A stretch of 64,000 bases of DNA from Yoonia sp. (GTDB taxonomy: Bacteria > Pseudomonadota > Alphaproteobacteria > Rhodobacterales > Rhodobacteraceae), in contig JAQXEG010000034.1 of assembly GCA_029250945.1 (NCBI GenBank), positions 1 to 64,000 of the forward strand, in the 5' to 3' direction. The notes beneath the pieces are model-generated. The model saw only the letters and a list, made by a program, of their open reading frames with translations. It did no database searches and was not told the origin of the DNA. Positions 23,996-33,523 of this stretch are shown piece by piece (the first letter of the stretch is position 1; each line of letters opens with the position of its first letter). A program made the translations under genes and the position numbers.

Positions 23996-25336
23996 CTAGT
24001 CGAGCATTTTAACCTCGCGTTGCGGGAACGGAATGCTGATGCCATTTTCGGCAAACGTGTCCCACAGGGCCAGGTAGACGTTCCCGCGAATGTTGGTCAG
24101 GCCGCCCGTTGGATCGCTGATCCAGAACCGCAGGATGTAGTCGACCGAACTGTCGCCAAACCCCACGATATGACAGACAGTCGGGCGCGTGGTCAGCACG
24201 CGGTTCACGCTTTGCGCCGCAGCAATCGCCAGTTTGCGGACCTCGTGCGGGTTGTCGCCGTAGGCGGTGCCGAAATAAATATCGAGGCGGACAAAGTCGT
24301 TGGAATGGGACCAGTTGACCACTTGGCCTGTGATCAGATCCTCGTTCGGGATCAGGTATTCTTTGCCGTCGCGGGTGACCACGGACACGTAACGCGCACC
24401 AAGCGAATTGAACCAGCCAAACGTATCCCCGAGCGAGATTACGTCGCCGGGTTTGATGGATTTATCGAGCAGGATAATCACACCCGACACAAGGTTCGAC
24501 ACCACCTTTTGCAAACCAAAGCCAAGGCCGACACCAATCGCACCTGACAGCACCGCAAGACCGGTCAGATCAATCCCGACGACCCGCACCCCGATAAATA
24601 ACGCGGCACCATAGATGCCGATTTGCAGGGCCTTGACGATCAGCACCTGCATGGAGGGGCTGATATCCTCGTTGGCGCGGATACGGCTTGTGGTGGTCGT
24701 GGTGACAAACCGGGCCAGCGTGATAAGCGCTCCGATGATGATAAACGTCTGCACAATCAGCAGAGCGGACAGGCGGAATTCGCCGATACTGAACCCTGCG
24801 CCATCCAGCCATTGGGTCGCTATATCCAGCAGGCCAAGCACCCGCAGCGTCACATATGTCCACGCGGTATAGCGGACCATTTTACGCAAAAACGGGCTTT
24901 TGATCAGGCGGGTGACGAAAACAATTAGTAGCCACGCCAGCGCAAGTGTCGCGATGATCGACAGCAGATTGCTGCGCGATGGCCATGTGACCTCTCGCAT
25001 GATGCCGACGGCGATCCAGATGAGGATGACAAAGAAGATCGGGCGCAGACGTTGGTGGATCACCACCAGAATACGCATCCGCCATTTCGGCCAGTTGTCG
25101 CGCGCGGCCATCCAGCTTCTGATGCGGAGACCAAAGATGACCCGTAGCACATGGGCCACGGCAAACAGACCCACCGCAATCGCGATTTGATACAGATTCC
25201 ATGTGCGGAACATGGTGGTTAGGAAAACCCCGGCCTGTTCGATCAATGACTGGCCGACACCAACCAGCTATTCGATCTGCGCCTCTGGCAGGATCGTGTC
25301 GCTTAGCGGTTCGATCTGTTCGTCGTGTTGCGCCGT
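23996..25336 (-). pseudogene. Mechanosensitive channel of the MscS family with in-frame TAG near the 5' end
   Basis: The open part (416 codons from a TTG at 25246) has four N-terminal membrane helices, the pore helix region GAIGVGLGFGLQKVVSNLVSGV and the MscS beta domain (IKPGDVISLGDTFGWFNSLG, KEYLIPNEDLI). Upstream in the same frame, after a TAG at 25268-25270, another 21 coding-like codons read DEQIEPLSDTILPEAQIE. These are preceded by an AAAAGGG and an ACG where an ATG would be expected (25334-25336). The gene thus seems to carry a CAG-to-TAG type nonsense codon and possibly a lost start. Weak restart at TTG 25246 could still give a near-complete channel. Confidence 0.7.
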
Positions 25337-25436
25337 GCCTGCCCTTTTCTGTCGGCTTCAATCTTGCACGGGGGAGGGGGACTCTGATCAAGCAATCCCC
25401 TTGTGATATCGGGGTTTGATCTATATCTGATTCCGC

Positions 25437-25523
25437 ATGAAACAAGTTTTTGACATGGATGACCGCGCCCGCCTGCCTTGGCGGTTCTACGGCGCGACCT
25501 GCACGATCCTCGCACGGGGCTGA
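25437..25523 (+). CDS. Possible 28-aa ORF ahead of leuC
   Basis: An ATG ORF reading [20 protein letters not shown] and ending TILARG. It lies about 65 bases before leuC. It holds only two Leu codons and no clear terminator/antiterminator pair follows, so a leucine attenuator leader is not supported. It could be a small protein or chance. The rest of 25337-25588 shows nothing else I can name. Confidence 0.25.
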   Translation: MKQVFDMDDRARLPWRFYGATCTILARG

Positions 25524-25588
25524 CGCCACGCGTCCGTTCATCATGTCCACCACCCTACATCGCAATTGAAAGAAAAGGAGGGTCAGTA

Positions 25589-26995
25589 ATGTCCCCCAAA
25601 ACACTCTATGATAAAATCTGGGATGCCCACGTCGCCCATGAGGCCGACGATGGCACCTGCCTGCTGTATATAGACCGCCATCTGGTCCACGAGGTAACAT
25701 CCCCGCAAGCATTCGAAGGTCTGCGTATGTCTGGTCGCACTGTGCGCGCACCGGAAAAGACGATCGCGGTGCCGGATCACAACGTTCCCACCACGCTGGA
25801 TCGCGCCAACGCATCCACAATGACCGAAGATAGCCGTATTCAGGTTGAGGCGTTGGATAGAAATGCCAAGGAATTTGGTCTGCACTATTACCCTGTGTCT
25901 GACGTTCGTCAGGGCGTTGTGCATATCGTCGGTCCTGAACAGGGTTGGACATTGCCCGGCATGACCGTGGTTTGCGGCGACAGCCACACGGCGACGCACG
26001 GTGCATTCGGCTCGCTTGCCCACGGTATCGGCACGTCCGAGGTAGAACACGTTCTGGCGACGCAAACGCTGATCCAGAAGAAATCCAAGAACATGAAGGT
26101 TGAGATCACAGGCGAACTTGCCCCTGGTGTGACGGCCAAGGATATCACGATGGCCGTGATCGGCCAGACCGGCACCGCTGGTGGTACTGGTTACGTCATC
26201 GAATACTGTGGTTCCGCGATTGAAAGCTTGTCCATGGAAGGGCGCATGACCGTCTGCAACATGGCCATTGAGGGCGGCGCACGCGCTGGCCTGATCGCCC
26301 CTGACCAGACAACATATGACTACTGCATGGGCCGCCCGCACGCACCAAAGGGTGCGGAGTGGGAAGCCGCGCTGACCTATTGGAAGACACTGTTCACCGA
26401 TGAGGGCGCGCATTTCGACAAGGTCCTGACTATCCGCGGTGAAGATATTGCACCGCTGGTGACTTGGGGCACTTCGCCTGAGGACGTGCTGCCAATCACC
26501 GATGTTGTGCCAAACCCGTCCTCGTTCGAGGGTGGTAAGGTTGGTGCTGCTGAACGGTCTATCGAATATATGGGTCTGACAGCGGGTCAAAAGCTGGCTG
26601 ACATCGAGATCGACACGGTGTTTATCGGGTCCTGCACCAACGGCCGGATCGAAGATTTCCGCGCTGCTGCTGCGATCCTGAAGGGCAAAAAGATCAAGGA
26701 CGGGATGCGTGCGATGGTCGTGCCAGGGTCCGGTCTGGTCCGCGCGCAAGCCGAGGAAGAGGGCATCGCCCAAATCTTCAAGGATGCCGGTTTCGAATGG
26801 CGCCTTGCGGGTTGTTCCATGTGTCTGGCTATGAACCCCGACCAGCTAAAGCCGGGTGAGCGTTGTGCCGCGACATCCAACCGTAACTTTGAGGGCCGTC
26901 AGGGGCGGGGCGGACGCACCCATCTGATGTCACCTGCGATGGCGGCTGCTGCTGCGATCACGGGCCGGCTGACCGACGTGCGGGACCTGATGTAA
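25589..26995 (+). CDS. leuC: 3-isopropylmalate dehydratase large subunit
   Basis: 468 aa. Forms the [4Fe-4S] isopropylmalate isomerase with LeuD in leucine synthesis. Seen: the substrate-loop [14 protein letters not shown], the cluster ligands in [13 protein letters not shown] and [12 protein letters not shown], and the [24 protein letters not shown] end. ATG 25589 has a near-perfect AAGGAGGG ribosome-binding site; the track start at 25478 is too early. Its TAA overlaps the next start (TAATG), so the three small genes before leuD belong to the same operon. Confidence 0.97.
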   Translation: MSPKTLYDKIWDAHVAHEADDGTCLLYIDRHLVHEVTSPQAFEGLRMSGRTVRAPEKTIAVPDHNVPTTLDRANASTMTEDSRIQVEALDRNAKEFGLHYYPVSDVRQGVVHIVGPEQGWTLPGMTVVCGDSHTATHGAFGSLAHGIGTSEVEHVLATQTLIQKKSKNMKVEITGELAPGVTAKDITMAVIGQTGTAGGTGYVIEYCGSAIESLSMEGRMTVCNMAIEGGARAGLIAPDQTTYDYCMGRPHAPKGAEWEAALTYWKTLFTDEGAHFDKVLTIRGEDIAPLVTWGTSPEDVLPITDVVPNPSSFEGGKVGAAERSIEYMGLTAGQKLADIEIDTVFIGSCTNGRIEDFRAAAAILKGKKIKDGMRAMVVPGSGLVRAQAEEEGIAQIFKDAGFEWRLAGCSMCLAMNPDQLKPGERCAATSNRNFEGRQGRGGRTHLMSPAMAAAAAITGRLTDVRDLM

Positions 26996-27480
26996 TGACG
27001 ATGCGGTGGCGTGGATTTCTGGGGATGTTGGGGGCTGCGGTTGCGTCGCCTGCAATCCCTATGGCCGCGCCTTCGGCGGGGTTTTCGCGGGCAAGCTATG
27101 GTCTGGCCATGGCGCACGCCCGCAAATACCCGCTGGTCAGCGTGCGTGGGTTGGTCAACCGTCTGGGGCTATCCGCGCCAGAGGCAAAGGCCATCATCAC
27201 GCGCATGTCGTCGGACGGTGTGTTGGGGGGCATCGCGCCCACACGTCCCGGTACGATCTTTGCCTCGAGCAAGGTCTATACCGGCAACATGGTCAAAACA
27301 GCATCAACTGCCGCCAAGGCCAAACAGGTGACGGCGACGCAGCCCAAGCCTGTCGTCAAGGATATCCGCATCCCGCAGATCAAGCCGACTAAAAGGTTGG
27401 CTTATGATGTAAACCTATCCGTGATGATGGCGCATCTGCGCGATCTTTGCGCGGCGCGGAACATCGGGGTGGTTGCATGA
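26995..27480 (+). CDS. Tandem paralogue 1 of 3: leader plus winged-helix-like domain, unknown family
   Basis: 161 aa, function unknown. The N-terminus MRWRGFLGMLGAAVASPAIP resembles a Tat-type leader but has R-W-R in place of twin Arg. The core ASYGLAMAHARKYPLVSVRG and LVNRLGLSAPEAKAIITRMS reads like a MarR-type winged helix (one helix turn helix then an SSDGVLG wing). A Lys/Pro-rich linker and a conserved tail VMMAHLRDLCAARN follow. It overlaps the leuC stop by one base and the next gene by four (ATGA). Paralogues 2 and 3 share the layout, so this is a tandem family. An ATG at 27001 is an alternative start. Confidence 0.75.
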   Translation: MTMRWRGFLGMLGAAVASPAIPMAAPSAGFSRASYGLAMAHARKYPLVSVRGLVNRLGLSAPEAKAIITRMSSDGVLGGIAPTRPGTIFASSKVYTGNMVKTASTAAKAKQVTATQPKPVVKDIRIPQIKPTKRLAYDVNLSVMMAHLRDLCAARNIGVVA

Positions 27481-27941
27481 AACGGCGTAGCTTCCTTGGA
27501 CTTTTTAGTGCTGCGGTTGTTGCACCGGCCTTGCCGGTCGCGGCCCCTGCTGCGGTGACCTATAGCCGATCGTCATACGGACTGGCCGTGCTGCATGAGC
27601 GGACCCGTCCGCATGTGTCAGCACGCGGGTTGGCGCATTGTCTGAAACTGCCCAAATCGCAAGCAAGCACGATGATGGCGGAAATGACGCGCAACAACCT
27701 GATCACACCGATCAAGAGGGCTGTTGATGGGTCCATGCGGGCCACAAGCAATATCTTGATCAGCGATCCGTGGGGGCTGCAGAAAGCTGCGGCTGCCCGC
27801 AAAGTTGCCAGCGATAATGCCAAGCGTGAGGTCAAATCAGACCCTGCGCGGACACGCGGGAATATCGACCTGATGCTGGCCCATTTGCACGATCTGTGCG
27901 TGGGCCAAGGCATGACGCTAAGCCCGCGGTGCTTTGCATGA
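27477..27941 (+). CDS. Tandem paralogue 2 of 3: Tat-like leader plus winged-helix-like domain, unknown family
   Basis: 154 aa. The leader MKRRSFLGLFSAAVVAPALP has twin Arg, a hydrophobic stretch and a likely AxA cleavage site (VAAPAA), which predicts Tat export. The core YSRSSYGLAVLHERTRPHVS, ARGLAHCLKLPKSQASTMMA and NNLITP aligns with paralogues 1 and 3. The tail LMLAHLHDLCVGQGMTLSP ends with a Cys near the terminus (PRCFA). The start overlaps the previous stop by four bases (ATGA). I do not recognise the family; a DNA-binding-like fold on an exported protein is the odd point. Confidence 0.78.
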   Translation: MKRRSFLGLFSAAVVAPALPVAAPAAVTYSRSSYGLAVLHERTRPHVSARGLAHCLKLPKSQASTMMAEMTRNNLITPIKRAVDGSMRATSNILISDPWGLQKAAAARKVASDNAKREVKSDPARTRGNIDLMLAHLHDLCVGQGMTLSPRCFA

Positions 27942-27955
27942 CAAAGGGGACGACC

Positions 27956-28414
27956 ATGAAACGACGCAATTTCCTTGGGTTGATCGGGGCGGCTTTTGCA
28001 GCCCCGTTGATGCCATTGCCACAGATGGGTCAGGCAGCGGGTGCGGCCTATAGCCGGTCGGCGATGCAATGGGCGATCATGCACGCACAAGCACGCGTAT
28101 CATTCAGTGTTTGGGGGTTGGCCAAAACACTGGGCCTGTCCATGCCGCAGGCCGAGGCGCTGATGGGCGACATGGCCAAACGCGGGATCGTCGGGCCATT
28201 GCAGGGCACAACGCACGGCGGGCGCTGGGCCAGCAGCAAGATCATGCAAAAGGAAATGCTTGGCGCGGTTGAGGCCGCGAAACGCCGCCACACGTCATCA
28301 CATCAGACACAGTACAAAACATATGCCGAACCCGATCTGGGCCGGCTGATTGCACATTTGCGCGGGCTTTGCGTTGCTCAGGGCATGACCCTTAGCCCCG
28401 CCTGCGCGGCATAA
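27956..28414 (+). CDS. Tandem paralogue 3 of 3: Tat-like leader plus winged-helix-like domain, unknown family
   Basis: 152 aa. Leader [20 protein letters not shown] with cleavage possible near GQAAGAA. Core [40 protein letters not shown] and KRGIVGPL; tail [23 protein letters not shown] 27956 follows AAAGGGGAC; a TGACA-type overlapping ATG at 27938 would add six residues. It is 19 bases before leuD. The C-terminal HLxxLC-x-x-QGMTLSP-x-C pattern is almost identical to paralogue 2, so copies 2 and 3 are closer to each other than to copy 1. Confidence 0.78.
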   Translation: MKRRNFLGLIGAAFAAPLMPLPQMGQAAGAAYSRSAMQWAIMHAQARVSFSVWGLAKTLGLSMPQAEALMGDMAKRGIVGPLQGTTHGGRWASSKIMQKEMLGAVEAAKRRHTSSHQTQYKTYAEPDLGRLIAHLRGLCVAQGMTLSPACAA

Positions 28415-28433
28415 ATTCAAAAGGACGAACACA

Positions 28434-29039
28434 ATGGAAAAATTCACTACACTTAGCGGGATCGCGGCGCCAATGCCTTTGGTCAATATCGACACCGATA
28501 TGATCATCCCCAAGCAGTTTTTGAAAACGATCAAGCGCTCTGGTCTGGGCGTGAACCTGTTTGACGAGATGCGCTATAATCTGGACGGGTCCGAGATTTC
28601 TGATTTTGTGCTGAACCAGCCTGCTTACCGCGAAGCGTCTGTTTTGGTCGCTGGCGATAACTTTGGCTGCGGATCATCACGCGAACACGCCCCATGGGCG
28701 ATTGCGGATTTCGGTATCCGCTGCGTGGTATCCACCAGCTTTGCGGACATCTTTTACAATAACTGTTTCAAGAACGGCATCCTGCCGATTGTCCTGCCTG
28801 AGGATCAGCGCGACGCCTTGATGAAGGACGCCGAAAAGGGAGCGAACGCCCGGATTGAGGTCGACCTCGAGGCGCAGACAATCACCAGCTCTGATGGTGA
28901 GACATTCAGCTTTGAACTGGACGCGTTCAAAAAACATTGCCTGCTGAACGGTCTCGACGACATTGGCCTGACCATGGAAAAGGCCGCCGCGATTGACACG
29001 TTCGAGGCCGAAGTGTCCACCAGCCGCCCTTGGGTCTAA
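28434..29039 (+). CDS. leuD: 3-isopropylmalate dehydratase small subunit
   Basis: 201 aa, the swivel-domain partner of LeuC. Typical motifs are [16 protein letters not shown], the [16 protein letters not shown] loop, and [26 protein letters not shown] precedes the ATG. It is separated from leuC by 1.4 kb filled by three small paralogous genes, an unusual arrangement for two subunits of one enzyme. Confidence 0.97.
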   Translation: MEKFTTLSGIAAPMPLVNIDTDMIIPKQFLKTIKRSGLGVNLFDEMRYNLDGSEISDFVLNQPAYREASVLVAGDNFGCGSSREHAPWAIADFGIRCVVSTSFADIFYNNCFKNGILPIVLPEDQRDALMKDAEKGANARIEVDLEAQTITSSDGETFSFELDAFKKHCLLNGLDDIGLTMEKAAAIDTFEAEVSTSRPWV

Positions 29040-29040
29040 A

Positions 29041-29383
29041 TACGATTGGGGGCGTGAGCGGCCAATTGTGCGCGCCCCAAAATCACCTTGTTGATTAAGA
29101 AAGCCCTGACCAGACTTGGGCCTTACCTATTGGTTACTCACAACATTTTGCGGCACCCCACAGCATAGTCTTTCGGATGTTCGCATATGGTTGCAATCTC
29201 GCACTACCATCGCCGCAAAAGCGCCCCAGTTTTTTCGTCAAGTAAACCAATGACTTGAACGATGATCTGAAAGTGGGCAGAACTATGGCAAGATTGAGGC
29301 AACCCGACGCACAAGCACGGGATCAAGACGGGACAGGTTCGCGGCATCGTATCGCAACCGACCGCAAGATGGGTGGACAAGCA
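29041..29383. other. Non-coding gap after leuD
   Basis: No supported gene in about 340 bases. A GC-rich inverted repeat (GGGGCG ... CGCGCCCC, about 29048-29078) just after leuD may be a weak terminator; it lacks a T-run. The 29255 ORF start used in the track appears non-coding until about 29384. Confidence 0.5.
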
Positions 29384-29680
29384 GTGTTTACACGACTGCC
29401 AGTTGTGACGCGCTTGAACCGTGACAGCCAAATTAACCTTATCTTAGGATTTCTGCTGCCCTTCTTGGTGCCGGCGTTATTGAAAATCATCGCGCTGACG
29501 ATTGCGCTGTTTTCGCTAAGTGATCCGCATAGGTTGATTTGGGCCGTATCCGCATGGGCATTCCTTCCTGCAAGTCTGTTGATGCGCGGCGGCGCGTTGA
29601 ACCGCGTGGCGTAGATGATTTACGTCAAACGCAAGCGGGCCTATGCCAAGGCGGCTGCAGATGGGCTGTTGCCAGTCTAA
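29384..29680 (+). pseudogene. Small membrane protein with in-frame TAG before its last 21 codons
   Basis: From GTG 29384 the frame reads MFTRLPVVTRLNRDSQINL, then two hydrophobic helices to LMRGGALNRVA, where a TAG lies at 29612-29614. The very next codons in frame are MIYVKRKRAYAKAAADGLLP up to a TAA at 29680. That tail is basic, amphipathic and of coding character. I infer one protein of about 97 aa split by a GAG- or CAG-to-TAG type change. Alternatively the short second ORF is a separate small gene. Function unknown. Confidence 0.5.
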
Positions 29681-30722
29681 TTGCCTATTTCGGATCGGCG
29701 GTCGACGCAGAGAAATTTGGCATCGCGACCTACGCTGCCCCGCTTAGCCGGGATGGTCCGGGCCTTCTTCTGCGGAATATTTTGCGTGGTGAGGACCCGC
29801 AGATCACAGCCGTGCAAGGCATCATCGGGGCGGTAGATCCCGATGTGATTGTCCTGACCGATTTTGACTATGACCTCGACGGTATGGCGTTGGCTGCATT
29901 TGTGGAACTGACCGGATACCCGTTTCAATTCGCCGCGCTCCCAAATGCGGGAATGCCGACCGGCCTGGACATTGATGGCAACAAACGACTAGGCGAGGCC
30001 CGCGATGCCCAAGGGTATGGGCGGTTCAGTGGGGATGGCGGCATGGCCATCTTGTCAAAAATGCGGATTCAGACCGACGCGGTCGTGGATCTGTCAGCGA
30101 CGCTCTGGCGCGATGTCGATGGTGCGATCCTGCCATCGGTGGATGGTACGCCATTCCCAAGCGAAGCGGCGCAAGCGGTCCAGCGCATATCCTCCGCTAG
30201 TCATTGGATACTACCCATCGTGCCACAAGACACGCCGCCTTTTTCCCTGCTCGCATGGTCCGCGACGCCGCCTGTTTTCGATGGGCTGGAGGATCGCAAC
30301 GGCTTGCGCAAGCGTGATGAGCTGCGGATGTGGGCAAACCTGTTGGACACTGATCCCCCGTCGTCATTTGTGATCGCGGGGAATGCGAACCTTGATCCGG
30401 TTGATGGGGGCGGTTTGCGCGATGCGATGGCTACGTTCCTTGCGCGCGACGACGTGATCGATCCGTAGCCCAAAAGCACAGGGGGACGACTGCCGCTGAC
30501 CTCGACCACAGGGGGAATCCGGTGCTTGATACCGCCGACTGGCCCGATGACCGCCGCCCCGGCAATTTGCGGGTAAGTTATGTGCTGCCAAGCCGTGACT
30601 GGACGGTTATTGATGCTGGCGTCTATTGGCCAGCACCCGATAGTGCGGCTGCGGCCATTATGGGACCTGACGGATTGGCAGCGGGGCCGCATCGCCTCGT
30701 CTGGGTTGATATCGTCCGATAG
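29662..30722 (+). pseudogene. Endonuclease/exonuclease/phosphatase family protein, disrupted by TAG and a one-base deletion
   Basis: Secreted EEP-fold hydrolase-like protein. The frame starts without a clear initiation codon in a signal-peptide-like stretch (ASLIAYFGSAVDA). It contains GIATYAAPLSRDGPGLLLRN, VIVLTDFDYDLD, GYGRFSGDGGMAILS and FVIAGNANLDPVDG. A TAG at 30466-30468 interrupts it, and four codons later a run of five G (30481-30485) shifts the frame. With six G the frame continues TTAADLDHRGNPVLDTADWP and NLRVSYVLPSRDW to the TAG at 30722, the normal C-terminus of the family. Two independent lesions argue for a genuine pseudogene. Confidence 0.8.
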
Positions 30723-30795
30723 GGGCGTGCATCTTGATCCTGACGCGCCAAAAGGCTAGGGCGGTGGCAACAGTTTTCAGCCAAGGATAAGCCCC

Positions 30796-31902
30796 ATGTC
30801 GAACCCATCCCTTTTGATTCTTGCCGGTGACGGCATTGGCCCCGAAGTCATGGATCAAGTGAAACGCGTCATCGATTGGTTCGGTGAAAAGCGTGACATG
30901 GCATTTGATGTGTCCGAGGATCTGGTCGGTGGTGCCGCCTATGACAAACACGGCGTGCCGCTGCACGATGACACTATGGCCAAGGCGCAAGAGGTGGACG
31001 CCGTTCTGCTTGGTGCCGTTGGTGGGCCCGCCTATGACGACCTTGACTTTTCGGTCAAACCTGAACGCGGTCTGTTGCGTCTGCGCAAGGAAATGGACCT
31101 GTTTGCCAACCTGCGTCCCGCCCAGTGTTTCGATGCATTGGCCGACTTTTCATCCTTGAAAAAGGATATCGTTGCGGGCCTCGACATTATGATCGTGCGC
31201 GAACTGACGTCAGGCGTTTATTTTGGTGAGCCACGCGGCATCCATGTTGAGAACAACGAACGCGTGGGCGTGAACACACAGCGCTATACCGAAAGTGAAA
31301 TTGCCCGCGCTGCCCGTGCCGCATTCGACCTTGCCCGCAAGCGCGGCAACAAGGTGTGTTCGATGGAAAAAGCCAACGTTATGGAATCCGGTATTCTGTG
31401 GCGCGATGTGGTCAACGAAATCCATCAGGCGGAATACAGCGACGTTGAACTGTCCCATATGTATGCCGACAATGGTGCGATGCAGCTGGTGCGTGCACCC
31501 AAGCAGTTTGATGTGATCCTGACCGACAATCTGTTTGGAGATATCCTGTCGGATTGTGCGGCGATGCTGACAGGCTCGCTTGGCATGCTGCCATCCGCGT
31601 CGCTTGGCGCACCGATGGCAAATGGCCGGCCTAAGGCGATGTACGAACCTGTCCACGGCTCTGCGCCGGACATTTCTGGTCAGGGCAAGGCGAACCCGAT
31701 CGCATGTATTTTGTCGTTCGCGATGGCACTCCGCTATTCGTTTGATCAAGGCGCAGAGGCCACGCGCCTTGAATCCGCGATTGAAAAGGTGTTGGCTGAT
31801 GGCGCGCGCACTGGTGATTTGATGGGCCCGGACGGTGGCACACCAATGTCGACAACTCAAATGGGCGACGTGATCCTGTCCGCATTGGACGCATCGTTGT
31901 GA
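30796..31902 (+). CDS. leuB: 3-isopropylmalate dehydrogenase
   Basis: 368 aa NAD-dependent, Mg2+-requiring enzyme, third step of leucine synthesis. Signatures: [24 protein letters not shown], the substrate-binding [14 protein letters not shown] and the [20 protein letters not shown] motif, followed by [18 protein letters not shown]. Its TGA overlaps the GTG start of the next gene (GTGA). It is separated from leuD by two disrupted genes. Confidence 0.97.
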   Translation: MSNPSLLILAGDGIGPEVMDQVKRVIDWFGEKRDMAFDVSEDLVGGAAYDKHGVPLHDDTMAKAQEVDAVLLGAVGGPAYDDLDFSVKPERGLLRLRKEMDLFANLRPAQCFDALADFSSLKKDIVAGLDIMIVRELTSGVYFGEPRGIHVENNERVGVNTQRYTESEIARAARAAFDLARKRGNKVCSMEKANVMESGILWRDVVNEIHQAEYSDVELSHMYADNGAMQLVRAPKQFDVILTDNLFGDILSDCAAMLTGSLGMLPSASLGAPMANGRPKAMYEPVHGSAPDISGQGKANPIACILSFAMALRYSFDQGAEATRLESAIEKVLADGARTGDLMGPDGGTPMSTTQMGDVILSALDASL

Positions 31903-32539
31903 AAAATAAAATCGCCATAGGTGCTGGGGTCGTCCTGCTTGGCGGCCTCGGCGCCCCTGGCGGTTGCGAAATTGTTGCGGTGGCCGCGTTGAACATGGTC
32001 CCCACGACAACCTTTACTGTCCAGAATGAGCTGTTGTTCATGGGGGGGGATATTAATTCAAAAACAGATGATCAGTTTGAAGCGGTCGTTGCTGCCAATC
32101 CGCAGATCACCACGATTGTGGAATGTGTGGTGCCGGAATCGCTTGACGACGACACGATGATCCTGTTGTCGTACCGTGTGCGCGAACTAAGTTTGAATAC
32201 GCATCTGACGTCGACCAGTGACATCGCATCAGGTGGTGTTGATTTTTTTTGGCTGGTGTCGAACGCACAATGGCCGAGGGCGTGCAGGTCGGCGTGCACT
32301 CATGGTCTGATGGCATAAGGGATGCCGCGGATTATCGGCGCGACGCCCCCGAACACGCCGCGAATGCGACCTATATCCGCGATATGCTTGGGGATGATGC
32401 GTTTTACTGGTTCACGATTTATGCGGCACCTGCCAACGATTTTTACCAGATGACGCCTGCTGAAATTGTGCAATACGGGATGTTAACGGCACCTGTACAA
32501 CCTGCCGGAACTGGACCGGTCTGTCCCGAAACGCAGTAG
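31899..32539 (+). pseudogene. ClpP-like secreted protein, frameshifted in a run of eight T
   Basis: Two frames together give a protein of about 213 aa. The first reads a hydrophobic leader, LLFMGGDINSKTDDQFEAVV and TSTSDIASGGVDFF. The second, from 32249, reads LAGVERTMAEGVQVGVHSWS, then YWFTIYAAPANDFYQMTPAE and IVQYGM. The ASGG and IGVHSWSDG segments are typical of a ClpP-fold family of periplasmic proteins with a putative Ser nucleophile. The break falls in T8 at 32243-32250; nine T would restore GVDFFLAGVE. Slippage during transcription could produce some full-length protein. Coupled to leuB by a GTGA overlap. Confidence 0.75.
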
Positions 32540-32548
32540 GATAAATTG

Positions 32549-33523
32549 ATGACTGGAAACACACGTGGCGTCATTTTTGCCTTGATGGCCTTTGCCATTT
32601 TTTCAACGCATGACATCGCGATCAAGATTTTGGGTGGCGTGTATTCCCCGATCCAAATCGTGTTCTTTTCGGTTTTGTTATCGTTTCCGCTGGCAACCGT
32701 AATGCTAATGCGCGACAGCACGTCGGGCACCTTGATCCCGCGGCATCCGTGGTGGCTGGCGTTGCGGACGGTCGCAGCGGTTGTCACAGGGGTCTCCGCG
32801 TTTTACGCGTTCTCAGTTCTGCCGCTGGCGCAGGTCTATGCCATCATCTTCGCCTCGCCATTGATCATTACAGTGTTGGCGATCCCTGTGTTGGGTGAAA
32901 CCGTGCGTTTGCGGCGCTGGGCAGCGGTCATTGTGGGATTGGTCGGTGTGATGGTTGTGTTGCGACCCGGTGGCACGACGTTGGGTTTGGGGCATTTGGC
33001 CGCTTTGATGGCGGCTGTTGGCGGTGCTGTTGCCTCGATCGTTGTGCGCAAAATTGGCGAAGATGAGCGGCCCGTTGTGATGCTGCTGTATCCGATGGTG
33101 ACAAACTTTGTTGTCATGGCATGTCTGTTGCCGCTGGTTTATGTGCCAATGCCAATCGAGCATCTGGGCCTTTTGGGGGTCGTTGCCGTTTTTGCCTGGA
33201 CCGCGAGCCGGATGATCATCACGGCCTATCAGTCGGGCGAGGCGGCGATTATTGCGCCCATGCAATATAGCCAGATCATCTGGGCCAGCATCTATGGTCT
33301 GTTGTTTTTTGATGAAACGATTGATTTGCAAACGGGAATTGGCGCTGGGATCATCATTGCGTCTGGGCTGTATATTGTCCTGCGCGAAAGCCGTGGCGGC
33401 GGATCGGACAATACGCCTGTGTTGCGGACACGGTCACGGGGTGAAACGGGGACGACGCCGCGGATCAGTTTGTTCATGCGGGCGGCGGGTGCGATCCCGC
33501 CGCGCCAGCGCAAGAAACCCTAA
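32549..33523 (+). CDS. DMT family (EamA) transporter
   Basis: 324 aa, ten hydrophobic helices as two EamA repeats. Motifs: FALMAFAIFSTHDIAIKILG in helix 1 and AFYAFSVLPLAQVYAIIFAS. The second repeat has GEAAIIAPMQYSQIIWASIY and ends with a basic, Arg-rich cytoplasmic tail of about 40 residues. The substrate is unknown. ATG 32549 is preferred over TTG 32546. Convergent with the gltS-like gene, overlapping its stop by four bases. Confidence 0.9.
   Translation: MTGNTRGVIFALMAFAIFSTHDIAIKILGGVYSPIQIVFFSVLLSFPLATVMLMRDSTSGTLIPRHPWWLALRTVAAVVTGVSAFYAFSVLPLAQVYAIIFASPLIITVLAIPVLGETVRLRRWAAVIVGLVGVMVVLRPGGTTLGLGHLAALMAAVGGAVASIVVRKIGEDERPVVMLLYPMVTNFVVMACLLPLVYVPMPIEHLGLLGVVAVFAWTASRMIITAYQSGEAAIIAPMQYSQIIWASIYGLLFFDETIDLQTGIGAGIIIASGLYIVLRESRGGGSDNTPVLRTRSRGETGTTPRISLFMRAAGAIPPRQRKKP

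Noticed and set aside
25437-25588. Leucine attenuator upstream of leuC
   Set aside because: The small ORF has only two Leu codons and no alternative hairpin pair or T-run is visible.
25583-26773. 396-aa minus-strand ORF opposite leuC
   Set aside because: Shadow of leuC, no motif and no ribosome-binding site.
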